From NCBI GenBank assembly GCA_027886185.1, contig WOAB01000568.1, positions 13,648,501 to 13,712,500 on the forward strand: 64,000 bases of DNA. Reading direction: 5' to 3'. This DNA comes from Rheum nobile (Eukaryota; Streptophyta; Magnoliopsida; Caryophyllales; Polygonaceae). Below the pieces are notes generated by a model. The model worked only from the letters and a program-made list of their open reading frames with translations, did no database searches and was not told where the DNA came from. How positions within the stretch are numbered: position 1 is the first letter of the stretch; the number at the start of each line of letters is the position of its first letter. Positions 1 to 11,357 of the stretch are shown piece after piece. Made by a program: the position numbers and the translations under genes.

Positions 1-98
1 GCATCGCCCACCAAATTTGAGAAGTCTGGTCGTGCTAAGACCGAGACGAATCAGTCTGACTCCGCCAGAGGCTCAGGTTGGAGTAGCGTAGTGATTCA

Positions 99-329
99 AT
101 GCCACAACTTTGCCAAAAGGAGAAACGGGTATGTTATAACTATGGGAAAGAAGGCCACATGAAAACATACTGCAAGCAGAGGGGCCAAGGACCCACGCAG
201 TCATATCAAGCCTCATTGGCAATGGGCGGAACCCAAAGCCAGAGGTGTCCGTTCCTGAGCAATCTGTTGCTCGTAATAAAGGCAAGGCGCCTATGGAGTC
301 TTCGGGTCAGGGGCAACGACTCTTTGTGA
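99..329 (+). pseudogene. gag nucleocapsid remnant with damaged zinc knuckle
   Basis: The 76-codon ORF contains a retroviral-type CCHC knuckle at about residues 12-25 (CYNYGKEGHMKTYC). The consensus is CX2CX4HX4C; here the second zinc-binding Cys is Tyr, which needs one G-to-A change. The knuckle would normally bind genomic RNA during packaging. The preceding bases encode typical gag linker sequence, but the capsid region is outside the window. Downstream the frame soon ends and no protease follows. The element is not functional. Confidence 0.7.
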
Positions 330-670
330 TTCGTCACTCTAATAGGAATGAGACTCTGAACGAGTAGTTGTATTTCTGGTAAGCCTTTTTAAGAATAAGG
401 AGCGACGACTTGTGTCGATAGTCTCCATAGCTTAGTAATCTGTCTATTCGACTTTCTGTCAGTTGATTTAATGTAATGTTTTGAATAATAAAGAAGTGTT
501 TCCTTGTTCCGGAAATTAATAGATTTGTTACTATTGCAAGTTGTTCGATCATACGAGAATTCTTGAGTGCCAAAGATAGTACATGTCATGTGTTGATAAA
601 GACTGTTTGGACTCATAAAGGACAGTGTTGGGTTGGGACATGCATGGTTGTTCCCTACCCTATTAGTGTC

Positions 671-686
671 AGTTTCGAGGTCGAAA
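671..686 (+). other. Extra copy of the gypsy pre-PPT hairpin motif
   Basis: The sequence AGTTTCGAGGTCGAAACT is present here without a following polypurine tract. It matches the hairpins at 2184, 2477 and 60502. It suggests that the internal region of gypsy A has been rearranged or duplicated. Confidence 0.45.
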
Positions 687-2183
687 CTATTCATATAACT
701 CCTCTATTTTCCTGAGTTAATGTCAGGTTAAGCATTGTCTCGAGAGGATAATGCCGTAAGGATTCCTTGCTATGAGCATTTGGTGTGTGTAATGCTCTGT
801 GGTGTTTTCCTCATGTGTATACTCTGAGTAGTAGATGGGGAGAGTTGTCTGAATTATATATTTAAGTGAATAAAGGTATAAGAGAGATATTTCATAAGAA
901 GTCGTTTTCTCTAAGATGATCGTACCCTAATACGATCTTGAGTAAAACTTTAGAACTCAAGAGTTATGTTTACGAGATCTATAAATGCGTGCGTCCACTA
1001 TGGGACTAGTGTTAAAAGCTTTTTGGGAAAGTTAAGTGTGTGAAATCATAAGTATTATTTTGGGAAGACCTATTTGAGGTTTCGTTATGAGGTATTTTCT
1101 TTAAGGAAACGATATAATGAGATGATGATACGAGAAGTGTTAAGGTGATTAAGTCTTGGATATATAATGAATATCAGTAAAGCAAAATGGTGCTTGATTT
1201 GGGATAATAAGTCGTGTGAGGACAACTGGTTGTTTAAGGATTTATGAGTGAGTAACAAACTCAACCGGTAAAAGTTTGTTATGATTTTTAAAGATCAATA
1301 GTGTGGCAAAAAAAAAAGTAAGTATGTGGATGTTGTCAACTGGACTTGAGGAAAAAGTGATCTACGTCGATTAAGGTTATCGTATGACATGTTTGGGTAA
1401 AACGAGGTTATAATCTTGTAAAATGGATTATTAAATCATGTTGAGATAAACCGACATAGGATGTGTTGTGGTTACTTGTGGGAACATTTAGGGATCGTAT
1501 GCATAAAGATTTCGAGTTAAGATATGGCACAAGGGCCAAATTAAATTCAGGTAACCAATGAGATAGATGAGGTGCATATATAAGAGTAAACCGATATGAC
1601 AATTGGAGGTACCAAGTTTTGAGTATAAGTGAGTTTGATGTATGTACCTTGAGGGTCTGAGCATCGAAAGGAAGTTAGTAGAAAAATGTTGTATTCTTCT
1701 ACTTGAGGACCTCAAAATCTTTATGATAAATAGGGCATAATAGTGAGATTATATTGGAGACTATAATGGATACTCTGATTAAGGTGATCATAATCGTGTG
1801 GATAATCATATCGATTCTAACGAGGGTAAGGAATAAAGGCAGTATGTAATAAGTGGATTCATGATCGGATTAATAGTTCAACTTTCTTGATAGAGGTTAC
1901 GAAGACCAAATTTATCTAAAGGATATCAACTTAAGGAAGATAAGGTATGTACTTTGAGAGTGGTTTATAAAGAGAAAGGTTGAAAGAGAAATGTGTGTTC
2001 TCATGCTTAAGATAAATCAAATCTAATTGCGATGATTTTGGAGATAAGATATGCGAGATAATGGTATGGTTGAGGAAACAGATCATTTTCCTAGGAACAA
2101 TTTCATGGATGAAATGATTAAAGATATTAAGTTTAGGTGGTGAGATTGATGGTGAAACCGGTCCCTCTACCTTAGTAACGTTG

Positions 2184-2230
2184 GTTTCGGGGTCGAAACT
2201 ATTTTTAAGGGGGTAGTAATGTAATAACCC
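2184..2230 (+). repeat. First copy of hairpin, PPT and LTR start in gypsy A
   Basis: The hairpin GTTTCGGGGTCGAAAC is followed by the purine run AAGGGGGTAG and then TGTAATAACCC, which looks like an LTR 5' end (TG start) at 2220. The same arrangement recurs 293 bases downstream at 2477-2523. Either the LTR start was duplicated or two related elements are fused here. Confidence 0.6.
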
Positions 2231-2476
2231 TCATGTTACCATAGGGGTAATATGGTAAAATGTATGTTTGGGGAAAGCAAGTTATAAAATTCCCTTAAGT
2301 TGTGAATGATCTAAACTATGATTAACCTTACGTTGACTGTAAGTTGAACCAACTTATAAATTTAACTTAGAATTGCTTGAACCAATTTACAAAGTGTTAA
2401 ATAGGCTAGGCATGGTTAAACTTATAAGGTTGGATAACTTATAATAAGTTCGCTTCTCTGAGCTGTTATCGGCCAA

Positions 2477-2512
2477 GTTTCGGGGTCGAAACTTCTTTTA
2501 AGGGGGTAGTAA
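2477..2512 (+). promoter_or_regulatory. Hairpin plus polypurine tract of gypsy A
   Basis: The palindrome GTTTCG-GGGT-CGAAAC lies 8 bases upstream of AAGGGGGTAGTAA, the primer site for plus-strand DNA synthesis in LTR retrotransposons. The LTR follows directly. Confidence 0.65.
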
Positions 2513-3901
2513 TATAATAACCCTCAATTCAGTAAGGGTTATTGGGTAATTTCCCAACCCTCGTTCTATAAGTAAGACGTGTTAAGTGTATTTGGAATCT
2601 CTGTGTGAACCCTCTTGAACGTAATAATATACGTTTTGGTGTGTATTGGGTCTTGGATTATTTTTAAGTACTAAAAATGAGATCTAGCAAAGATCCGCGA
2701 GCAAAGATCCAGAAGAAGTCCCAAGAACGCGAACACGGCATTTCCGCGATCGCGGATTTCTTCCGCAGGCACGGATTTTCCTAGGAGCCAATCCGCGATC
2801 GCGACTCCATTTCCTCGACCACAGATAACTGGTTCGTCTTCGTCTTCAATTCTCGCCGCATTTCGCCGGTTCGTGTGGCGGCGTTTCGCCGAGGGGGGGA
2901 TGCCGAACGATTGGGTTGCAGGCGTTGAATTTTCCTTTCCTCTATAAAAGGAGGTCGGAGAAGCCTGGAATCATCATCTACAGCTTCAAGATCTCATCTC
3001 TTCCTCTCGATCGCATCGTTGCCGGAGTTGCTCGAGTTCGCCGGAGGTGCCTTGGCGGTGTGTTGTGGTGGTGGTTGTAGGGAGTCCTCGTCCGAAGCAA
3101 GGGTGGTCATTCGCGTCGTCGGTAATCCTCGGAAGCCGAAGTCGGGGTCACATCGGAAGGAGTTCTGCGGTCGCATGGATGAATTCCGCGACCGCGGAAG
3201 CTGCCTAGAATTCCGCGACCGCGGAAGTCCAAACCGCGACCGCGGATTGCCCTGGCAAGCGCGATCGTGGTTTGGACAGCCACGGTCATGACTCATGCTT
3301 TATTCTGTTCGATTTGTATCGTTTGCGTTCGTATCGTTTCGTCCGTAATGTGTCTAACCCAGGATTTCGTTCCTTCGATTGTTATTCGAGGGACAATGAT
3401 AGTAAACGGTTACGATCACTAGAACCATTCTGTTTTCACCCTTGCATAGTCTTTCATTAGACTAACCAACCAGGTTTTATTCCTTGCATGGTTGTCTGGT
3501 GTCATATGTCCTATACGGCACATCAGTGGTTGGTCCTCGAAGACTTGAAGTAACCAGTTGAAGAGGAGGCTTGCAGTTGAGGATTTAAGTGACAGTGTTT
3601 TAAGGTTGTTAAGTATTACTTTAATATATATATTCTTATAAACTAGTCTTGTACTAGGGTTTAATTAAAAGTCTTCTGCTGTAATTTCACGCTGTTGTAA
3701 AATTGTCACTTCTCACTTTATGAGAAGTCTGTTAATAAAAGGTTGAGTTTTATTTAAATATGTCTTCCGTTGTTTAATCTTTCGTTATTTAATATACTTA
3801 TTTAAGCTTAATTGTTCCAATTAAAGCCTAGGGTGACTTTGGACAATAACGTCTGAGGTCACTGGCGTGTGACACGACCGACATAAGTCGGGGGTGTTAC
3901 A
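2513..3901 (+). repeat. 3' LTR of gypsy A (about 1.39 kb)
   Basis: It begins TATAATAACCC (the canonical TG is TA here, while the upstream copy at 2220 retains TG) and ends GGGGTGTTACA, giving the same short terminal inverted pair as gypsy B. It contains a TATA box at 2943-2950 and clusters of GC-rich palindromes of the type CCGCGATCGCGG and CCGCGACCGCGG at about 2690-2820 and 3180-3260. Short ORFs inside it (for example 2994-3296) are by-products of this palindrome-rich DNA. The LTR abuts MULE-1 sequence, so it was inserted into that element. Confidence 0.75.
2943..2950 (+). promoter_or_regulatory. LTR TATA box of gypsy A
   Basis: TATAAAAG lies in the context CTCTATAAAAGGAGG, closely resembling the TATA region of gypsy B (52525). 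It would define the U3/R boundary of the LTR. Confidence 0.6.
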
Positions 3902-4097
3902 TAGAATGAGTGTGTGCATAATCCAGAAATAGTGTCATTGTTTAACAAATTGCAATATGAAAATAGTGATTGTTTAAAAGGATTAAACAAGAGTGTCATT
4001 AGAATTTTCTGAATTCATGCATTATGAATAACACTATGAAATTTTGTCATTGAAATTATTATGTCATTAAGTCAGATTGTTGTGTTTCATGTTATAG

Positions 4098-6964
4098 ATG
4101 CAGATGAGAATCCTAACATTATTCTTTGGAGGAGAATGGGAAGTAAAAGAGGGATATTGTGTTTATGCTGGCAAAACCACATCAAAAGCATTTATGGTTA
4201 ATGACACTTTGATGTTAGGAGAGTTTAAGAAGATGATTAAAGATAGGTTCAAGCTCAATTCATCATGTTCTGACATAGTCTTAGGTCATTTGAACCCTTT
4301 TCAGAAGCTAACGGAGCCATATATAGTTGATACAGACGAAGATTACAAATCGTTTGCTGAAATCAATGAGTGTCCTCAAGTATCATGGACACTTCCATTG
4401 TATGTATCTACAACTAATATGTTGACAGTTGAAGAACATGTATTGGCACTCGTTGAAGAGAATAGAATGGTGGTTGCTGAGGAGCATTTGCAGTTAGATT
4501 GTAGGGTTCAGTGTGATGACATAGTGTCTTTGGTGGCTGCTGAAGAGGACTTGCCTCTGGATTTTAGTATGTAGAATAATGACAAACTGTCATTGAACAT
4601 AGGGAAACCTTCAAAGGTCAATGATTATGCTCTTCCTACGGGGCATGATTTTCTGCATATAGGGCAATTGTTTAAGACTAAAGATGACTTGAAAACTGCC
4701 ATAAAAAATATGGCGATGTGTGAGAATTTTGGATACAAAGTTTTCAAGTCAAATTCATAATTATACAAGCTGTTATGTGTGGATGCCAACTGTAAATGGA
4801 GAGTAAGGGCTGCAAAATTGAAGGGTTCTGAATACTTTGAGATCAGGAAAATGATTGATGAACATACTTGCTCGTTTAATGCAAGATGTGAAAGGCACTC
4901 TAAACCTACATATAAAACTGTTGCTCAGCAGATAAAAACAAGGTAAAATATTTTGTAATGACAGTATATAATTACATATCTTATTGATTTTTGATTGCGT
5001 ATGAAATTAACGTGTTTGTTCTTGTAAAGTATAGGTTCATAGGTGTTAAGAAGGGACCAAATGCTAACATGATTCAGAATGATATGAGGAATGAGTGGTA
5101 TCAAGATGTGAGCTACTGGAAAGCTTGGAAAGTGCAAGAATGGGCTGAAAACTTGATAAGAGGTACTCCGGAAGAAAACTATGCAATGATACCTTCATAT
5201 TACCATATGTTGAAACAAGTAAACACTGGAACATATACATGCTTTGAGGTAGATAATCAAAACCGTTTCAAGTACGTATTCATTTCAATAGGAGCATCGA
5301 TCAGAGGTTTTGCTGCAATGAGAAAGGTAAGCTTCTAACATTACTGTCATTAACAAACAGTGTCATTAAACACATAGAAAAAGTGTCATTAGCATGTAAA
5401 ACTGTGAAGCTTCTAGAACTGTCATTATCATGTTAAACATTGCATCATTACTCTGTAAAGTGTCATTACCAAAAAAAATATTGAATGTCAGTAGAACAAA
5501 GTATATCTAGAAAGTGTCATTAGTTTGAAACTGTCATTAATGTTTCACTGGAATGATTTATAATGACACTCTTAGTGGATGTGGTGTTGACACTTTTTCA
5601 ATAGTGTCATTGTGTATACTGTCATTACTGTGTACACTATTACAATAGTGTCATTACCAAAAATATTGAATCTCAATAGAATACAGTATATATAAAAAGT
5701 GTCATTAGTGTCTAAACTGTCACAAATATTTCTCTTCTGCCTTGACAATTAAGTGTCATTAATAAAAATCTAAAGTGTCATTGATATTTTCTGGTAGGTT
5801 ATCATGGTGGATGGTACATTTCTACATGGGAAGTTTGAGGGAAATCTAATGATTGCGATTGCGCAGGATGCAAACAATCAAATCTATCCTCTTGCATATG
5901 ACGTGGTTGATTCAGAGAATGATAAATCATGGTCTTGGTTTTTCCAACAAATGCATAATGTCATCCCATCTTCACCTGAATTGATGATTATCTCAGATCG
6001 ACACATAAGCATTGGAAAAGTTGTAGAGATAGTGTATAGTTCAGCAACACATCTGGTTTGCACGCGACACCTAAAACAGAATCTGAAGACAAGATACAAG
6101 GACAAATGTGTCATTAGATTGTTCTCAAATGCAGCTGATGCCTATACAATCACATAGTTTGATGAATGGTTTAACCAAATATGTGCCATCAATCCAGAAA
6201 TGGTGAACTACCTTATTATTGCAAAATTGCAAAAGTGGGCTCGAGCTCACTGTCCAGATGACATATACAACATAATGACAACAAACAACTCAGAAAGCAT
6301 AAACTCAGTTTTGAGAGAAGCTAGATCGTACCAAGTAGTTGCTCTTCTGGATTACATTAGGGCTTTGCTTTCAAGTTGGTCTAATAAGCGTCGGGAACTT
6401 GCATTACGGAACAACAAAGAATTGCCACCACATGTGAAGAATGTGGTAGAGGCAAGGTACAAGGAGTCGAGAAGATATGAAGTAAAGAAACTAAACCAGG
6501 TTGAGTTTGAGGTATCTGGTGGGAACTTCACTGGTGTAGTAAATCTGTCAAACAGAACATGCAGCTGTAGGGTTTTTGATTTGGACAATATCCCATGTAC
6601 ACATGTCATGGCTGCCATTCGAAAGGTTAACGGTACCATTACTGAATTTCTAAGTCCCTATTATTACTTTGAGAAGTGAAGCATGGCCTATCGGGAAACT
6701 GTATACCCGGTGCCTATGAAATCAGCATGGACTGTACCTGAAGATGTTAGCAAGATAGTATGTCTCCCACCAGAATATAAAAAGAAGGTTGGCAGGCAAA
6801 GAAAGCGTAGGCTTCCCTCTGAAGGAGAATTTAAGAAAAGTGTCATTAAGAAGACAAGAAAGAAGACAATGAAGTGTGGAACATGTGGGGTAGCTGGACA
6901 CAACAAAAAAACATGCAAGAACACGGCAGCAAGCAGCAGTGGCGAAATGATGCAAGTGGAGTAA
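4098..6964 (+). pseudogene. mudrA: mudrA-type transposase pseudogene of MULE-1
   Basis: Exon 1 (4098-4942) holds the N-terminal MuDR domain and a zinc-coordinating DNA-binding region (LLCVDANCKWRVRA then a DEHTC motif). Exon 2 (5035-5326) leads into the catalytic domain. Exon 3 (5798-6964) has the first catalytic Asp in VDGTF, the second in IISDRH, a SWIM zinc finger (CSC...CTH, near 6560-6610) and a C-terminal CCHC knuckle (CGTCGVAGHNKKTC). Both introns have GT/AG ends and keep phase. In-frame stops at 4572 (TAG), about 4758 (TAA), 6155 (TAG) and 6677 (TGA) disable it. In life it would cut and move the element in the nucleus. The stop at 6155 separates the second Asp from the rest of the catalytic core. 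Confidence 0.85.
5327..5797 (+). repeat. Intron 2 of mudrA packed with GTGTCATT motifs
   Basis: The 471-bp intron has nine exact GTGTCATT copies and several one-base variants (CTGTCATT, TGTCATTAA), nearly all on the plus strand. It is bounded by AAAG-GTAAGC and GGTAG-G splice sites. Confidence 0.8.
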
Positions 6965-7703
6965 GGAGAATTCACAATTTGTTGAAGAATTATACTAAAG
7001 TGTCATTAAAACAGATTTTATGGTGGTGTTGACAATGTCGAATTATACTAAAGTGTCATTAATACAGATTTTATGTTGAAGACTTATACTAGATTGTCAT
7101 TACACTTTTTTGTTGAAGAGTTATATACATTAAAAAAGTGTCATTAGAATCTCTGATTTCTATAGACAATGTCAGATTATTGGAATTCTGTGAAAAGTGT
7201 CATTAGAGTTACTCTGGTGTTGAAAGTAGTGAAAAAGTGTTATTGAAACTAAAGTGACATTGTTGAACAAAAAAGTGTCATTAGGAAACATTCAAGTACA
7301 ACACTGTGATATTGCAATGACACTATCATGGAATAACAAAAGTGTCATTACAACATCACAAGGCAAGAAAAGTGTCATTACAAATAAAGTGTCAATACAA
7401 GAAAGTGTCATTGCAATCACAACTTACCTCATCTCCTAGCCAACATCCATTTTTTGTAAGAATATCAGTACTGAATAGTGTCATCAGTAAACAATATGGG
7501 AATAGTGTCATTAGAATACCAGTACTAAATAGTGTCATTAGAATAAAAGTGTCATTAAAACACTGAATGTCAATACATCAGAATTCTTTACATTATAACT
7601 AAAAAGGTTACATAATTCTGCTCAACAAAGTACCATTACAATAAAAGACATCCAGATTTGTGCCAAAATGTCATCATTGTTCTAAAAAACAAGATAGATA
7701 TCA
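6965..7703. repeat. Spacer between convergent MULE-1 genes, AGTGTCATTA array
   Basis: Between the two stop codons are about eleven exact GTGTCATT copies spaced roughly 20-60 bases apart, plus variants. The stretch also includes a displaced copy of part of the Ulp1 gene (7232-7457). No coding sequence of its own is seen. Confidence 0.75.
7232..7457. repeat. Direct duplicate of 8870-9091 (intron plus exon edge)
   Basis: About 225 bases are almost identical to 8870-9091 in the same orientation. The copy includes the splice donor and 28 bases of the exon encoding NGCWLGDE (minus strand). It is outside the gene, downstream of its stop, so it is a non-functional partial duplication. Confidence 0.85.
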
Positions 7704-8425
7704 CTATGCATCAGGTAAAGGTTCCCATGTCCAAGTACGCTTGAACAAATCAATAGCAATCTTCTCCCTATGTGCTCTCATATGTGCATCATATAGATCT
7801 TCTATACTTGTTCCGAAAACAATTGCTTCAATATACTTGATTATATATATAGCACAGTTGCCACTGTAAAATAATAACAAATGGAAAATTGTGTCCATCA
7901 ATTGAATAATCTGTCATACGTAATAGAGGAGGGAAAGAAGTGTGTTTACCTTGCACAATCTTGCGGGAGAGACATATCTCTGAACCAGGTAAAAGATTCT
8001 TCAAATGTGCCAAGGTGAGAGAAACGCCCAGTATGACGCATCAAAACAGGCAAGAAATCCAACAAAGGTTGAAGGAAGGCCTTAAGCATGTTGTCCTTAT
8101 ACAAATGATGAGCACAATCCAATACTCTGATTTTGGATTCAGCCAAGTTGATTTCTAGACCAATCCAATGCTCATTCTCCAAATTAAATGGTGTGTATAC
8201 CTTTGTAACACCATGGTACCAAGATTTGCCAAAATAGTTTGGATTGGAACCATCAAAATACAAATTGAACGTCTCTGGAATCTTATTTTCACCAGATATG
8301 TATCTTTTGATTTGTTTGGCATTGAACTTCTTGTACCAAAGCCAATCCAAAACCACACTGTCCTTGAACAAATCAGGATTTTCATGAATACGCTTGCGCA
8401 TGTGAAAAAGCACCTCACTAATATG
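7704..8425 (-). other. Ulp1 (C48) catalytic domain, last two exons
   Basis: Exons 8425-7950 and 7863-7704 flank an 86-bp intron. The first carries the catalytic His (NEHWIGLEI) and Asp (IRVLDC) and ends at a PQD motif that probably contains the oxyanion Gln. The second supplies the nucleophile Cys in SGNCAIY and the closing helix, and ends with TAG at 7704-7706. No stop or frameshift breaks this domain, so it is the best-preserved part of the gene. Confidence 0.8.
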
Positions 8426-9063
8426 CTGAGAAAACAAAGATCATGTAAACAAATCAAAACAGTGTTATTGCATCAAAGTGTCTCACTAGTACAAAGATCA
8501 TGTAAACAAATAAGAAAAGTGTCATTACAATGTCATGGAATAAAAAAAGTGTCATTACAACATAACAACAGAAAAATGACACTGAAATTAAAGTGAGAAT
8601 GAAGAACGAAAAGTTTCATTGAAACTAAATAGTGTCATTGAAGAACAAAAAGTGTCATTGAAACAAAAGAGTCACTGAAGAAAAAAAGTGTCATTTGTAT
8701 TATTAAACTGTCACTGCAAACAAATAGTGTCATTGAAATTAAAGTGTCATTGAAGAACAAAAAGTGTCATTGAAACAAAAGAGTCATTGAAGGAAAAAGT
8801 GTCATTAAAAATAAAGTGTAACTGTAGATAAATAGTGTCATTGAAATAAATGTGTCATTGTAGAACAAAAAAGTGTTATTGAAACTAAAGTGACATTGTT
8901 GAACAAACAAGTGTCATTAGGAAACATTCAAGTACAACACTGTGATATTGCAATGACACTGTCATGGAATAACAAAAGTGTCATTACAACATCACAATGC
9001 AAGAAAAGTGTCATTACAAATAAAGTGTCAATACAAGAAAGTGTCATTGCAATCACAGCTTAC
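8426..9063 (-). repeat. Intron with dense AGTGTCATTA motifs
   Basis: About fifteen exact GTGTCATT copies lie in 638 bases on the plus strand, so they read TAATGACACT in the transcript. The intron includes the 8870-9091 segment duplicated at 7232. Some copies alternate with AAGAACAAAAAG or GAAACAAAAGAG, giving a loose 20-40 base periodicity. Confidence 0.8.
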
Positions 9064-9091
9064 CTCATCTCCTAGCCAACATCCATTTTTC
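8870..9091. repeat. Source copy of the 7232-7457 duplication
   Basis: This segment spans intron sequence and 28 bases of the exon 9157-9064. It differs from the 7232 copy by only a few substitutions, so the duplication is recent relative to the element. Confidence 0.85.
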
Positions 9092-9157
9092 ATAAGATTG
9101 TCAAAGAATTCAGGCTTTAAAGCGACTTTATGTCCACGGAATGTATCTTCTCGATCA
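9064..9157 (-). other. Small exon of the MULE-1 Ulp1 gene
   Basis: This 94-bp exon encodes about 31 residues including GHKVALKPEFFDNL and NGCWLGDE, a conserved lead-in to the peptidase domain. Phases match both neighbours: it completes a split Gly codon upstream and ends on a whole codon. Confidence 0.75.
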
Positions 9158-9246
9158 CTGATAGAAAAAAAGAAAGTTTATAGTTAAAATTTATGGATAA
9201 AAATGTCATAACCATAATAATAATCAATAGAAAATAGTATACATAC

Positions 9247-9598
9247 CCATTACGATGAAAGTAATGGAGTTCTTTACGATCCGTATTATCATAGAAGGAA
9301 AAATGAGGTATCTTTGAAAGAGGAATGTACTTGTGCTTTTTGGCCTTCTTAGTTTTAGTAAGAATGGTTTTTGCTTGTTTCTTCCCATCATTATCCTCTT
9401 CTTGTTGTCCAGCATCTCCCTCTTCTTGCTTCCCAGCATCTCCTTCTTGCTTCCCAGCATCTCGCTCTTCTTGCTTCCCAACATCTCCCTCTTCTTGCTT
9501 CCCAGCATCTCCCTCTTCTTGCTTCCCATCATTTCCAAACAAGGAATCATATATTTGGTCACGCTGAGCTTTGCTCGAGGAACAACCGATAACACATT
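9247..9598 (-). other. Exon with GKQEEGDA tandem peptide repeat
   Basis: The exon encodes a linker with about six copies of an 8-residue acidic repeat (GKQEEGDA and variants), corresponding to a 21-24 base tandem DNA repeat at about 9399-9530. It then gives a basic stretch (KTKKAKKHKYIPLS) that could serve as a nuclear localisation signal. The plus-strand ORFs over the same DNA are shadows of this repeat. Copy number is probably variable. Confidence 0.75.
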
Positions 9599-9680
9599 CT
9601 AAAACATAACACAACAAAGCATTAAATTCTAAATACACAAATAATATATAGTTAGAGTATTTGGGATTGATATGAGTTAC

Positions 9681-10590
9681 CTGGAATGCAAATCAATGAT
9701 TTCTCTTGAACATCTCCAGCAGTTACACTATTACTTGAATGCAACATAACTTCTTTGGCAATTTGAGCAATAGTTTTATCTTCATCCATTGCATCAGTGG
9801 CAACTTCATCTAGATCCATGTTTCGAAACGTTGTTCCGTCTTGGATATCACACTCACTATTAATGACAGATTTAAATGGATCAGGCTCAGTCGTTACCTT
9901 GTCGACCAAAGTTTCTTTATCATTTTCGATCACTAGAGATTCAACATAGTTGACAGTTTTGCCACAAGCCACAAGTGACTCAGAATCAACATTATCGACC
10001 ATTGTTTCATCATCCTTGTTGACCGTATTTCCATCCTCGTCAGGTGCCATTGTTTCGTCAGCCTTGTTTAGAGAATTTCCATCCTCCTTAGGTGCTACTT
10101 GTACATTGTCCACCATTTGTTCATCAGCCATCTCTTGGACCATAGTTCCATCAGCCTTGTCGACACAATTTTCATCCTTCTCAGGTGCTACAGATTGTAC
10201 AGTCTCACCCTCAACCATTGTTTCCTCATCTTGTCCTCCTTTAGGATTCACTTCAATAAGATCATCATCATCATCTTCATCTGTAGAAGGTTTGTTTCTA
10301 CCCATGAGAAGAGTTAGAATACTATTAACATTCTTGAGCAATTTTTCAATCTGGCATGTGTTGTCATTAACAGTAAATTGAATATCTCTCATGGCCCTCT
10401 GCTGAACCTTCATACTATCAAGAAGGACTTGTCCCCATTCAAGAATATTTTGGCTCTCATATGCTTTCTTCTCTTCTTTCTTCGCAGGAGGATCTTTCTT
10501 CTTTTCTATCTTCTCTTGAGTTGGTAGAGTGGCATTAACAATAGGGCCTTTGAATTTAAACTTGAGTGAACGGATAGCGGATGATGATTT
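9681..10590 (-). other. Long acidic linker exon
   Basis: About 303 codons rich in Asp, Glu, Thr and Val without a recognised fold. It opens with a Lys/Glu-rich segment (about 10480-10560), a helix-like stretch around WGQVLLDSMKVQQRAMRDIQ, then a DEDDDDDLIE run and loose repeats of the type KADETM/VDNV. The exon is fully open, and starts in phase 0 and ends in phase 1, fitting its neighbours. Long low-complexity linkers between DUF1985 and the peptidase are usual in this family. Confidence 0.7.
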
Positions 10591-11062
10591 CTGCACAAAA
10601 ACACAAAGTTTAGTACAAAGTGTCATTAACAATCACATATGGCATAATGTGTCATTAGAAGTAGTGTAATTACAACATCAGAATAGAAAAGTGCAATAAA
10701 GTCTCATTAAAAAATATGCCATAAACTGTCATTATATAATAGTGTTCATATCAAGTAAAACCAAGAAGGAAAAGTGTCATTGTGATGCATATTGTGTCAT
10801 TAGAAGTAGTGTCATTACAACATCAGAATATAAAAGTGTAATAAAGTGTCATTAACAAATGTCACATTACAGTCTTTATATAATAGTGTCATTAGAGGGA
10901 TATCAACTAAAATCAAGAAGGAAAAGTGTCATTAGTAAACAAATATTGCATAATGTGTGATTACAAATAGTGTCATCCAAAATTCAGAAAAGAAAAGTGT
11001 CATAAACTGTCATTACCAAACAAATATGCCACTAAAATATCATTAGAAAATTGTGTCATTAC
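10591..11062 (-). repeat. Intron with AGTGTCATTA motifs
   Basis: About nine exact GTGTCATT copies lie in this 472-bp intron, plus variants such as GTGTGATT and GTCTCATT. A local duplication is visible around GTCATTAGAAGTAGTGT (10651 and 10797). Confidence 0.75.
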
Positions 11063-11357
11063 CTTCTTAGCCTTATTTTCCTTCTGTTCCCTCTTTTCCT
11101 TCTTTTCACTCTTGCACTCCTCTTCAAACTTAATTTTATTAGCAGTTGACTTCCTACGAAGTTAAAGTCTTCCACCACATACATGTTTCCCTTTGTCCAG
11201 CTTTACTAATTCAATTGGGTTGACCTTATTCTCCTCATCAGTTTGATGAAAACCTATGCATAATTTTTTTAGTGGTAATACAAAGTCATCATCATCATCA
11301 TCGTCATACTCACCTTTTATAATAAGACCCTCTTCACCAGACATCCAACTTTCAACT
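11063..11357 (-). other. 3' part of the exon split by the copia element
   Basis: It encodes MSGEEGLIIKGEYDDDDDDD and a Lys/Glu-rich tail ending KENKAKK before the donor at 11061-11062. The TAA at 11162-11164 lies where a Gln codon is plausible. The right edge is the copia insertion point. The matching 5' part of the exon is 18330-18242, and with one target-site copy the combined exon is 384 bases, an exact number of codons. Confidence 0.75.
11353..11357 (+). repeat. Target-site duplication CAACT, left copy
   Basis: The five bases CAACT precede the 5' LTR and recur directly after the 3' LTR at 18237-18241. This proves that the copia element inserted as a unit into a MULE-1 exon. Confidence 0.9.

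Larger units (their letters stand above)
1..2512 (+). mobile_element. Ty3/gypsy element A, internal region (3' part, decayed)
   Basis: This is the end of a gypsy retrotransposon whose 5' LTR lies outside the window. A gag zinc-knuckle remnant sits at 132-173 and a polypurine tract followed by a 3' LTR begins at about 2500. Between about 330 and 2180 I see no protease, reverse transcriptase or integrase motif in any frame, only short ORFs, so pol is deleted or decayed beyond recognition. A hairpin motif GTTTCGGGGTCGAAAC shared with gypsy B places it in the same broad lineage (Tekay/Del chromoviruses, by family knowledge). Confidence 0.75.

Noticed and set aside
2994..3296. Overlapping ORFs of about 100 codons in the gypsy A LTR
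   Set aside because: They arise from CCGCGACCGCGG palindromes, which are open on both strands.
9325..9602. Plus-strand ORFs with Ser/Pro/Leu repeats
   Set aside because: They are antisense to the GKQEEGDA repeat exon, which has valid splice junctions and family context.
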